Origin: Mantamonas sphyraenae
Lineage: Eukaryota > CRuMs > Mantamonadidae
Direction: 5' to 3'
Assembly: GCA_026936335.1 (NCBI GenBank)
Contig: JAPMXV010000042.1
Location: 496,001-560,000 of the forward strand
Length of the DNA stretch: 64,000 nt
Shown here: piece after piece, positions 33,489-43,233 of the stretch
Layout: the number at the start of each line of letters is the position of its first letter
Numbering within the stretch: the stretch's first letter is position 1
Notes under the pieces: model-generated
The model's input: the letters and a program-made list of their open reading frames with translations, nothing else
Databases searched by the model: none
Told to the model about the DNA's origin: nothing
Made by a program: the position numbers and the translations under genes

Positions 33489-36019
33489 ATGGGCTCGTTC
33501 AAAAACAGTTCCTCTTATTACCAGGAAGAGGAAGACGAGACAGACATTGTGTCTGTGGAGGACCGTAGGTTGACGCAAGGTCCTACATGGCACGCGGGCT
33601 CTCTGTGACTCACACCACCACCACTCCCAACTGGACGCTGTAGGCCCGTGGCTGATTCGCAATCTGGTGCGACTGCTGCATTTCATTGTCAGCTTCCTTC
33701 CATGGGATCGCATCAAGCTGTTTGTGCAACGGCTGGACGCGTGGGCAGCACGCGTTGTGGTTGTGCCTGTGCTGACGCTGCTCGACACGTGGCTGCAGCG
33801 TTGCCACGACCTGTCCGCCCATGTGCGCCAGCTACTCGTCGATGCCCAAGAGGCCATTGCCGCGCGTGCAGACTCTTCCATGAACCGCATGTACGACATG
33901 TGTGTGGACGCATGGAACAGCGAAGCCGTGGCTGCGGCCGGCCGAGGAATTCGGCGTTTCCTACGTTTGCTGAAAACCATTCTCGTCAAGGAAAAGAATG
34001 CAGCAGAGTGGCTCATTCGTCGCCTCATCGACTTGTACGACATCATCGACAATCTGGTGGGACGCATGGTCATTGCTGCAAGGCCAGGGTGGGACTTTGT
34101 CACCACGCAGCTTGAACGACTCGACAACGCCGCAAACAATGTCCTCAGCCGTGTCGATGACATCTTGGCTCGCATATACATCGACCATGTCCGACCTGTG
34201 CTGCGTCGCGTGATGCAGCAGCTCGCTACCTGGCGCGACCGTGTGGCAGACCTCCTCGACCGCTTTGATGCCTACATCGGACGACTGCTGTTGGCCACGA
34301 GACGAGAGGTGACCCGGCGTTTCAATCGTGCGCTGGATGTCATCGACGAACGAGTCGTCCAGCCTGGCTACCGTTTGGTGCGCAATGTGCGCCACCGTGC
34401 CAACCAGCTCGACCAAGCCGTGGGTGAGTTCCTGACCTCCATTCGTGCCAGCATTCGCCGCATGTGGCAGTGGCTGTGTGACACCGTGGACAACTGGAGG
34501 CCGAACATGCGCCGGTGGACGGAGCACTTCAACGAGCGCCTGTTCTACCATCTCGACAGGTGGAACACACTCATTTGGAAGCCATACATCCGAGCCTTTC
34601 TTATCGACATGGATGTGTGGGTGGGACGCAATGTGGTGCTTCCGCTGCAAGCTCTGGTGATGGAACGTCTGATGGCCATCGTGCGGCGTCTGGGAGACGC
34701 TGCGTTGGAACGCATCTTGAACGTGATCACATGGATCGACACGTTCCTGGGCCGCTGGCTGGTCCTGCCCCTTATCACGTACGTCGTCACTCCACTGGGC
34801 AGGTTGTACATTAAACTGCTGCTGGTGTGGCTGAGGATCAAGGGCTACGAGCAGAACGGCTACTGGATCAACGTGAAAAAGGGCAAGCTCGTGCGCGAAG
34901 ACCCGTTCCCCAACGGCGACAAGAACCCACACGTGCAGGCTTGGTTCCGCATGACCAACAGGCAAACCTACCGTGTGATGCTGGCCAACACTACGCCGCT
35001 GCGCTGCAACGTCGAGTTGCGCCTCGACGGTCTGCTCGTCGGCAAGTTTCGCCTCAACTCGCGCGACCGTGTCGTCGTCAAGCGACCCGTTGGACAAGAG
35101 GGCAAGTTTGTCTTTGTTGTCCAGGATGGCAACACCGAGGAGTTTCGTGACCGGGTGTCAGCCTCTCGCGGGATCGCGGCCGGCCGAAGCATGAACGGCG
35201 TTATCAACGCCCTGTTTATTCCCGAGCTCGTGACCACCAACGAGAAACGCAAATCAAAAGTGGCCAAGCGTGCGCGCAAAACAGTGCACGGCGTATCCAA
35301 GAAGATGGTGCACAAGGAAGAGGAGAGCGCATCGACGACCTGGCAATCCGCAAAGAGAGACTGCATCATTGGTCAGAGACGTGATTGCCAACACCGATCT
35401 GGGTTTGGGGTCAGACCGCATGTCGGTGAGGGCGACAAGGCGCCAGGCTGCATCAAACGAACCGCTGAGGTTTGCGGCAGACGAGGTGCCCACGTCCTCA
35501 GCTTCCTCCTCATCCTCCTCATCCTCCTCATCCTCTGCTCCGCAAGCACCACCCCCTTCCTCATCATCTTTTGCACAGAGGGGCAGTGCTGCAGGTGGCA
35601 TGCCCGGCAGAAACGGTGTAGAGGACTTGGAGGAGGACGAGATTGAAGAAACTGAACACAGCGACCTTTTTGGCGAGAATACTGCGCAAGGAGAAGAACT
35701 GGAGCTCCACGGGCTGCCTCAAGACGGTGCAGAATTGAGTGACGACGACGACGACGATGGGGATCTGTTTGATGCCACGTCCCGCATGAAGAGCAAGGGC
35801 AAGCAGAAGGCCATCCCGAGCGAGGACGACGAGGAAAGCAGCGACGACGGAGAGGAAGACAACGAAGAGGATAATGAGGAAGAGGAAGAGGAAGGCGCTG
35901 CCCCGAAACTGGGCGCCACAGCTTTCCAGGGAAGGAGCAACCAGAAGTTTGGCAAGGTCAAGAAGATGGCCGTTGATCGCAACAACATGACAAGCATCAC
36001 CGTGCGCCTGTACGCGTGA
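33489..36019 (+). CDS. Unknown amphipathic-helical protein with C-terminal beta domain and acidic tail
   Basis: I do not recognise this gene. Exon 1 is 33489-33564 (donor GTAGGT) and the main exon begins at 33644 after GCTGTAG. An acidic N-terminus (SSSYYQEEEDETDIVSVEDR) is followed by about 400 residues of repeated amphipathic helices rich in Arg, Leu, Asp and Trp (e.g. HVRPVLRRVMQQLATWRDRV). Next is a compact beta-like domain (AWFRMTNRQTYRVMLANTT ... DGLLVGKFRL ... RDRVVVKRPVG ... KFVFVVQDG). The tail is serine- then Asp/Glu-rich and ends NNMTSITVRLYA. The frame changes twice between about 35320 and 35390. One added base at each place gives a continuous reading (EEERIDDLAIRKERLHHWSE, then DVIANTDLGLGSDRMS). 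The helical part could be an apolipoprotein/perilipin-like lipid-surface protein, but that is a guess from composition. Confidence 0.7.
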
Positions 36020-36072
36020 GCAAAGACTTTTCCCTGAGGAATGCAGAGTGTGAAACTGATCGTTCGCTCGCC

Positions 36073-38618
36073 TCATTTTCCACCGAAAGCATGGAGACGC
36101 TCGCCTATCACGCCCAAAGTGGAGTCGCCCGCCATAACAAACGCCAGCGTGCTGTTCTGATCCACAGTGACTTGTCTCTCACGCGCAGGGCCAGCCAAAT
36201 GTTCGCCTGTGCTTGCATCGATGTGACTGGCGTGTGAAGCCGCCGCCGAGTGGCCTGTGGTTTCTTGATCGCCTTCAGCCTCAACGTCCAGCGCTCCAAG
36301 AATGGCCGAGGCAACACTGGGCATCTTGAGCGAGCGGAAAAGTTCGCTGGCACGCTGGACCACTGCAGGATCGTAACAAGCACGGTTCTTGGGCAGCAAG
36401 ATCTTGGCGAGGCAGATGATGACACGTTGCGAAAGATCTTGGCTCTTTGCCGCCAGTTTGGCCAGGGAGGAGAGCACCACAATCATCTGTTGGCTCTCTT
36501 GAGCCACACGCGCATGCTGCTCTCCATGGCTTGTGCGCGCGTCGATGTCGTCCAGCTGTTTCCTGCGTGCGCCGAGGTCAAGCACGGCCAGCGAGGAGCT
36601 CGCGCCGACGACGACGACGCCTGCCCTTGCAGCAACTTCATGGAAGCAGCCCACGCAGGCACCTCTGGCAAACTGCTGGCCGTGGATGAGCCAGACACGA
36701 GTCCGCGAGCCTTGCCCGTGCGCTGCGCGCTCTTTGCCTCCACCGCCATCGTGCTGATCATATCGTATGCCAGCGATTCGAGGTCAGGAAAGTAGAGCTG
36801 AACAAGGTCGACGTCATCGACATACTCCGCCACAATCCAGCTGAGAGCGACAACCATGGGCCGCTTTCGTGCGTCGTGTGCGGTGAGAACGTTGCGGATG
36901 ACCGACTTGCAGCTCGATACGAGCGACGGGAAGCGGTCAAACATGGCCAGCAGGTTGTTAACGAGAAGCGGCGTCACAGATTCAATGTACACGTCCAGAG
37001 GATAGACGGCGCCTACTCGCGAGCAGATGGCGGAGAGCAGCTGCTGAAAGAGCTCCTCGTCGCCGTAGGAAAGCACAACGTCGAAGAACACATGGAGAGC
37101 CGTAGGGACAATGTTGCACACCGCCTGGCAGCGTTTGTGTGGGGATGCATGCCTGTGCAAACGACTCCATGGTGCGAATGGAGCTGGACTGGTCGCCGAG
37201 GTTGAATCGCGGATACTCGGCATCGAATTCCACTGCCCAAAGGTGGGCAAACAGCGATTCGTACGCAAAGCCAGAAAAGGAAAGGTCTCCCTTGGCAAAC
37301 CAGCGCGAGCAGACGCCAATCTCGAGGGCGAGGGTAGTGAGCGGAAGGTCGAGGAGGGCGTGGAAGAGATGCATGACCGTGGACGGGTGCACGAGACAGG
37401 GTAGCAAGTGCAGGAAGGGCAGTTCGTACTGAGGATGCCACGCAGCCATGCGCAGAAAGCAGGGACCAAAGCGGGCAAAGACGTCGTCGAGCTGCAGCAG
37501 TCGCTCGCTGTTGCGGCTGGCAAAGTGAAGCCATTCAAAGGTGAGGCTGGGCTCCCTGAAATTATCCGAGGCGTACTCTGTGAGCAGGCGACACAGGAGG
37601 GGAGTTGTGTATGCGCGGTGGACGTCTTGGACGTCCAGGAGGGAGGCGTGTTCCAGGAGAAAGTCGAGGACGGGAATCGCCACAAAAGGATTGCTGAGCG
37701 AGCCGTGTGTGTTCTGAAGGATGTCACGCACAAGGGGAAACACGTCGGCCACGAGGGAATTGTCCAGACGCAGCAGCTGGTGGAGGATGCACAAACACTC
37801 GCTGACCACGAGGTCCACAAAGCGATGCGTGGAAGGATACATGGGTTGGCGCAAGTCGTGGCTGGGAGTCAACTCGGCCTGGCTGAGCACACGTGTAACG
37901 TAGGCGAGGATGGCGTCCATGAGGCGTGGTTCGAGGTGTGGGCGAGACCTGTGCTCGGCCAGCAGGCGCAACCAGCGACGAAGCACCGAGAATACATACA
38001 CATTGGCCATTTGGTCGTCTTCGAAATGCGACGCATAGTTAAGAAGGGTGAAGAAGCCCGTGCACGTCTCTCCGTCAAGCTCGCTAACGGGGGTGGGTTT
38101 CGGAGGGCCAAACAAGGCTGTGTGCGGCGCGGACGAGTCAGTTGCGGGCGTACGTTGGGATGCGTATTAGCAAATGGGACAAGAATGGCGCATGCACATA
38201 CCCCCAAAGCCAGCAGTGGCCATGACACTCTCTGTGCTTGCCTGGAGCAGCCAGCGTCCGACGAGGAGGGAAAGGGTGTTGAGCATGGGAAGGGCTACGG
38301 GAGAGTCGGTATCGTCGGCAAACAAGTTGGAGCGAGCAAGGACGGCGGTGAGGAGGGCGAGCCCCGGGCTGAAGAGGCTCCAGGAGGGTTTCTTGGCCTG
38401 AAGTTGATCGAGAACAAGCTTGGCCGTCTTTGCACGCAATTGCTCGGCTGGCGTGGTGGCCACGAGGATGCCCAGAAGCATGCGCTGACTGTCTGCTTCA
38501 GTGACCTCAACGCTCTCGGCCACGGGGATGCCATCCTCGGCACGCAGCAGGCCCTTGAGCAGAAAGGCGCAGAGGACGCGAACGCGCATCGACGCCTCCT
38601 CGTCCATCAGCAGCGTCA

Positions 38619-38658
<40 letters not shown>

Positions 38659-38950
38659 CATGCCCACAACGCAGCGCAAACACGGGAAAGAGTGTGAGCA
38701 TGGGAAACGGGGGATGCGTAGCGGGGAGAAGAGACACGCACATCTTGGTGAGCAGGCGTGGATCGCCAGCGACCATGCGGTGCTGCCAAACAACGAGCAT
38801 GCGATGCAAATCCTGCAGGCGGTTAAAACACTCGCGCGAACGTGGGTTGGTCATCAGCGCCTCAAGAGCAACGCCCTGCAGCTGAAGGGCATCCTCCAGG
38901 CTGGCGTCGTGGAGACGCGAAAGCGCGGCTGCCGAGCTGCCGCCAACCAT
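36073..38950 (-). CDS. AP5Z1: AP-5 complex zeta subunit (two frame breaks)
   Basis: Zeta subunit of the AP-5 endosomal/lysosomal adaptor, partner of SPG11/SPG15 in other eukaryotes. Exons are 38950-38742, 38620-38202 and 38117-36073, with donors GTGCGT and GTATGT and acceptors CAAACAG and CACACAG; all joins keep phase. Family blocks in order: SELDGETCTGFFTLLNYASH and NVYVFSVLRRWL (human VTEVDGAVATDFFTVL...NVQAFSMLRAWLL), FEWLHFASRNSERL, MHLFHALLDLPLTTLALEI, VVALSWIVAEYV, and the C-terminal SLAKLAAKSQDLSQRV and ELFRSLKMPSVASAI. The frame breaks at CCCC near 37140 and GGG near 36626; one base fewer and one more, respectively, restore a continuous alpha-solenoid. I treat these as sequence errors. 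The start codon is 14 bp from the divergent Frizzled-like gene. Confidence 0.87.
38626..38657. repeat. (GT)n microsatellite in AP5Z1 intron 1
   Basis: A GT run on the plus strand, so CA in the AP5Z1 sense. It ends 5 bp before the intron's CAG acceptor and takes the place of the polypyrimidine tract. Confidence 0.95.
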
Positions 38951-38964
38951 TTCCCGGCTTTTTG
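38951..38964. promoter_or_regulatory. Minimal divergent gap, AP5Z1 / Frizzled-like
   Basis: Only 14 bp separate the two divergent ATGs, so the two transcripts' 5' ends must overlap each other's coding region. Confidence 0.5.
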
Positions 38965-41245
38965 ATGCGTTGGCCTTCCAGCCGCAGCACCTGCGCACTC
39001 CTGCTCCTTGCTGTGACTGCTTTGGCGATCGTGCATCTACCGCATGGCGCACGTGCTGCTCCTGCCTCATGTGGCCACACCTACAATATGACCGTGTGTG
39101 CTGGGCTCGTCGACTACCCATTCTACCTGCCCGAAAACTACACTTTTGCCATGCTCGAGGGCGCTGTACAGCTCAAGGCCGACAAATTACAGAGTGCCTA
39201 TCCGTCATGCCGCAAACAGGCCCTTGCCTTTGCCTGTGCCGCTGCGTTTCAGCCCTGCCAGGCGCCCTATCCGCTCCCCAAGCCGGCCTGCCGCTCCCTG
39301 TGTGTCAACACCACCAAGCTGTGTGCCAGCACCTTTCTCACAGCCGGAGTGCCGCTTACCGATTGTCTGGAGACCAATCCGTCCACAGGCGGCCAGCCTT
39401 CCTACCCGGAGGAGCACATCACGCTGGCGGTCCCGGGCGTAGGCAACGTCAATGTCACCTGCAACCCCATGCAAGCACAGACTGCATCTATCGAAGCACA
39501 CAACCCGTGCACACTGTACACAGGCACCCTCTGCAAGGGGTTTCTTGATCACGCCACACCGTACCTTGTGCCCCCAGGTAATTTTTGGCCAAACGAGCAC
39601 ACTTTGCGCCCTCCATTTTCTGCTCACCAGCCTTTGACACGCTTCCTTCCGCCTCCATGTCCCCACCCCGCACCCCAACACCACCCGCAACGCACGCTCT
39701 CATGCGCTCCTTGTGCCTGGTTTTGCTTGCACAGGCTACACTCCAGAGTCACTGGAGGAACAGGTGCGCGCCTTGCAGCGAAAGCTGAGCGTTGCCCCCA
39801 AAAAGTGTCGCGAGGCTGCCACACTCTATGCTTGCTCCCAGGCTTTCCGTCCCTGCACAACCAAAGCTGTGCGTGTGCCTGTGGCTTCACCCGAGCCGCA
39901 GTGGCCCCTTCCGTTCCAGCGCCCTCCGTGCCGAAGCAACTGCGACGCCGTCGTCGACCAGTGTGCCGCTCTGTTTGCTGCTGCAGGACAGCCGCTGCCC
40001 AACTGTGCTGCTGTCGACGCCGTCACACATGGGCCCGCCTTTCCCGTCAAGGAAGCAAACTACAGCGGAGTGCTGGTGGAGTGCAACAACTACAACGGCA
40101 AAACGTTTGCCATGCCGGCCGCATGCCCCAATGCTATGGTGCATGATGGCGCCACAGATGTGCCCTGTCACCTTTCCCTGTCCGCTGCCCATTTTTGACA
40201 AGCCCACCCTGTGGTCCCTCATCGATCTGGCCTCCGTGCTCGGCTGGCTCTCCTTCCTCGGCTCCCTCTTTGTCATTGTCACCCACTTGACATTTCCCCA
40301 CAAGCGCCAATTCCCGCAAGTCATGTTCTTGCACATGGCCTTTGCAGCGCTCCTCTTTTCTCTGGCCCCTGTGATGGCCAGCATCGGCGATCCCACACGC
40401 GATCTGTGGTGCCGCAACAGCTTCGAGGCTGCCACACTGACAGAACCTGCTTGTGGATTCCAGGCCTTTCTCATCCAGTTCTTTGCCCTTCAGGCAGCCG
40501 TGTGGTGGCTGTGCATTGTGGGGACGCTGTATGCCATTCTCGTGCTTGAGCGTCGCAACATCGGTCGCTATTTCAAAAGTTTATGATTCTCGCCGCGTGG
40601 GCCTTCCCGGGTCTGTTTACCGCTGTTGCTTTCATCAGCGGCCACATTGGTTACCACAACGGCTCGCTGTGGTGCTGGATCTCCGACGCTGACGATGGCT
40701 GGTGGCAGTACGGCCTCTTTTACATTGAGCTGATCAGTTTGGTGGCCGTGGGCACCTTTTTCACCTTTTCCATTGTGGCTCACATTAGCCGAGTGACAAC
40801 CAGGGTCAACCGCAAGAGCTCTGCCGCTGTGCGAGGACAAATCCGACAGGTGGCGTTTGCCCTGTGGATTCTGCTCACGCTCGTGTTTGTCTTTGCATAC
40901 CGTGTGAACGAAGCCACAAACGAGGACAAGTACGAGTCGGCTGTGCGTGCATACGTGGTTTGCCTGGTCAACAACGTCGACGAAAGTCTTTGTTCCATCA
41001 AGGAGCGGCCCAGCTACGTCCTCACCTTTCTCCACACCTTCTTTTTCACGGCCGTGGGTCTGGGTGTGTTCTTCATCATCGGCCTCACCGACGACACCAT
41101 CAGCTCATGGAAGGGCCTCATCGACAGAGTCCGAGGCCGCGCCCCACCGCCCAGTCCCCACCTCAGCAAGCAGATGTCCAGCGCGCGGCTGATTACACGC
41201 GAAACAGACAGTGGCAGCAGTTCGGGAAGCAATTCGAGGGCGTGA
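38965..41245 (+). CDS. Frizzled/Smoothened-like seven-TM receptor (two frame breaks)
   Basis: Class-F-type GPCR of about 707 residues. Exon 1 is 38965-39577 and the rest begins at 39735 (157-bp intron, donor GTAATT, acceptor TTGCACAG). A signal peptide (MRWPSSRSTCALLLLAVTAL) precedes two cysteine-rich segments. The first reads NMTVCAGLVDYPFYL, CRKQALAFACAAAFQPC, CRSLCVNTTKLC; the second CREAATLYACSQAFRPC, CRSNCDAVVDQC. Each resembles a Frizzled CRD. Then CPLPIFDKPTLWSLIDLASV starts TM1, and seven hydrophobic helices follow, ending TAVGLGVFFIIGLTD. Frame breaks lie at CCC (about 40158) and TTT (about 40573). One C fewer and one T more give a continuous 7TM core, so they are probably sequence errors. 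I see no canonical KTxxxW Dishevelled-binding motif; ISSWKGL sits in its place. The ligand is unknown. Confidence 0.85.
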
Positions 41246-41343
41246 CAGGAGGAAAGATGTGTGTGTGGGAAGGATGGGGGAGCCCCCAGGAAAACAAAGT
41301 GCAGCAATTTGCCCTGCCGCGTCCAATCTGTCCCTCGTCCTGA

Positions 41344-41931
41344 ATGCCTGCCAGTTACCTGAAGGTGGTCGAGAATGACGAAGCAAAGGGCCGCTTTGTG
41401 TTGCGGCAGACTCCGTACTGGTCTTGGGTGGCAGCCTGCTTCTGCGTGGTGGTCGGCGTAGGTGGCGCCCTTACGCTGGAGCTCGACACCACCACCACCC
41501 AGAACGTCATCCTGTGTCTCATTGCTCTGGGTATGGGCTATGTCACTGTTGCAGACACGGTCACAGTCTATCTGGATCTGCCCAAGCGAGAAATGGTTGT
41601 GGAACACTGGGGTCCGATGGCCACCACGCCCCGACGCGTCTATCCCATCGAAGAGGTGGAAAAGGTGTGCATTGAGGAACTCACCGTCTCGTCTAGTCAT
41701 GGATACCGCGTCCTCCTCTGCATGGCCTCTGGCATGCGTCTGCCATTGACCCGCGAGTTTCATCACGGGGGATCGCTCGAAGCCAACGACGCCGTCCAGT
41801 TGCCCAACCCTCTCCAGGGCGCCTCTCTTTCGCACAAACAGGTGGCTTTGCTTATCCACTCCCAGCTCGGCCTGCCAGATAACATCCTCGACGAGTCGTT
41901 GACGCCAGTCAAGGGAGTCAAGGGACACTGA
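41344..41931 (+). CDS. Hypothetical two-TM membrane protein
   Basis: Not recognised. The intronless 195-residue frame has a short N-terminus, then two adjacent hydrophobic helices: WSWVAACFCVVVGVGGALTL and VILCLIALGMGYVTVADTVT. A soluble region of beta-like pattern follows (VTVYLDLPKREMVVEHWGP, RVYPIEEVEKVCIEEL, SHGYRVLLCMASGMRLPLT). Two TM helices followed by such a domain resemble membrane-anchored PH-like proteins, but I cannot name a family. It starts 98 bp after the Frizzled-like gene on the same strand. Codon use looks like its neighbours. Confidence 0.65.
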   Translation: MPASYLKVVENDEAKGRFVLRQTPYWSWVAACFCVVVGVGGALTLELDTTTTQNVILCLIALGMGYVTVADTVTVYLDLPKREMVVEHWGPMATTPRRVYPIEEVEKVCIEELTVSSSHGYRVLLCMASGMRLPLTREFHHGGSLEANDAVQLPNPLQGASLSHKQVALLIHSQLGLPDNILDESLTPVKGVKGH

Positions 41932-42034
41932 TCGCGGCCAACCTCCGCCTCCACGCAATGTACAGCAGTTCTCCTCTTTTCATGTTGCGAATCGCCACTC
42001 CAAAGTCTTTCATGCCACACGTGGCTTTTGCAGG

Positions 42035-43183
42035 ATGCGCCAATCGAGGCAGATCGAACGGGAGCACGGGCAAAGAATGAGCTTGCGAGAACTTCTCGGC
42101 GACGGGGCGGAAGACTGGAGCGACGACGAGGAGGAAGATGAGGGCGATTTTGAGCCCGAGGAGGATGACGAAAACGAAGACGACTTTGTTATTGATGAGG
42201 AGGACGAGGAGGGTGATGAAGAAGAGGCAGGCAAGGATACCTCGAAGATCGACGAGGAAGACGACGACGACGACGAAGACGACGACGACTTTGTGCCCAA
42301 TGCACACGACTATGCAGAAGACGGCGAGAGCAGCTACCAGGACAGCAGCAAGGATAGCAAGAAACGAAAGGTGGCTGACGTGACGGACCATCTCAAGGCC
42401 ATTGCCGAGGAGAAGCGACAGCGAGTGCTGGAAGAGCAGGCCGCTGAAAAGTTCAAGAAGCTCAGTGGCGGCGATGGCAGCACTTCGTCCATGTCTCTGG
42501 CGCAGATGCTCAAGGCACGCGGCAAGAAAAAGAAGAAAGACAAGAAGGAGCAAAAGAAGGGCGGCAAAAGCAAGAAAGACAAGGTCAAGGCCGGCGGGCA
42601 AGCCGATGCGGCTGCACTGGAAGCCGAACAGAAACGCAAAGAGGCTGCCAAAGCGGCTGCTGCAGCTGTGCTTGCTCGAAGCAAGGCCAAGAAGGAGGCC
42701 GCAGCCAAGCAGGGCGTCCTCAGCAGCCTGCGTGCCAGCCATGGCAACACTACCTCCTCCACGGGCGGCCTGAACATCACCTCCAACGTGCAATTTGACG
42801 AAGAGTCCGGCGACGTCGAGGGCATCATTGCTGCCAATCGCAAACAGGAGGAACTGCTCACTCGCTCGGCCTCACGTGAGGTTGAGGAGAAGGAACGCCA
42901 AGCACAATCACGTGATTTGGAGAGCAGTGTCGCAGAGAGCAAAACGGGCGATCTCGGCGGCATGCTTGACTCTCTCTCGGGAGACGCCAGCAAGACAAAC
43001 ACCGTCGAAAAGAGCAGACGTGACTGGGAGCGCTTCAAGGAGGCCCAGGGCATCAAAGATGACGTCGAGAACGCCGCCAAGGACGGCTATCTCGAGAAGC
43101 AGGATTTCCTTCAACGCACCGAGTGGGCTCAGTTTGAACATGCCAAGGAAGCACGCCTCAAGAGTATGCAAAAACGACGGTAA
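42035..43183 (+). CDS. CFDP1 / SWC5 chromatin-remodelling factor (BCNT domain)
   Basis: Homologue of human CFDP1 and yeast Swc5, an H2A.Z-deposition (SWR1/SRCAP) factor acting in the nucleus. The 382-residue frame opens with a long acidic region (runs of Asp/Glu from residue 25 to 95, suited to histone binding). A lysine-rich middle follows (ARGKKKKKDKKEQKKGG). The C-terminal BCNT domain reads NTVEKSRRDWERFKEAQGI, KDGYLEKQDFLQRTEWAQFE, matching the family pattern TLEKSRxDW...GYIERKAFLxRxxxRQFE. The ATG at 42035 directly follows a possible acceptor (CTTTTGCAG), so a 5' exon may be missing. An internal ATG at 42077 is another option. It converges on NCAPG2 with 50 bp between stops. Confidence 0.87.
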   Translation: MRQSRQIEREHGQRMSLRELLGDGAEDWSDDEEEDEGDFEPEEDDENEDDFVIDEEDEEGDEEEAGKDTSKIDEEDDDDDEDDDDFVPNAHDYAEDGESSYQDSSKDSKKRKVADVTDHLKAIAEEKRQRVLEEQAAEKFKKLSGGDGSTSSMSLAQMLKARGKKKKKDKKEQKKGGKSKKDKVKAGGQADAAALEAEQKRKEAAKAAAAAVLARSKAKKEAAAKQGVLSSLRASHGNTTSSTGGLNITSNVQFDEESGDVEGIIAANRKQEELLTRSASREVEEKERQAQSRDLESSVAESKTGDLGGMLDSLSGDASKTNTVEKSRRDWERFKEAQGIKDDVENAAKDGYLEKQDFLQRTEWAQFEHAKEARLKSMQKRR

Positions 43184-43233
43184 CGCAGACAATTGCGCAA
43201 GTGCAGAAGGACAGTACAGACCATTTTTTTGCT

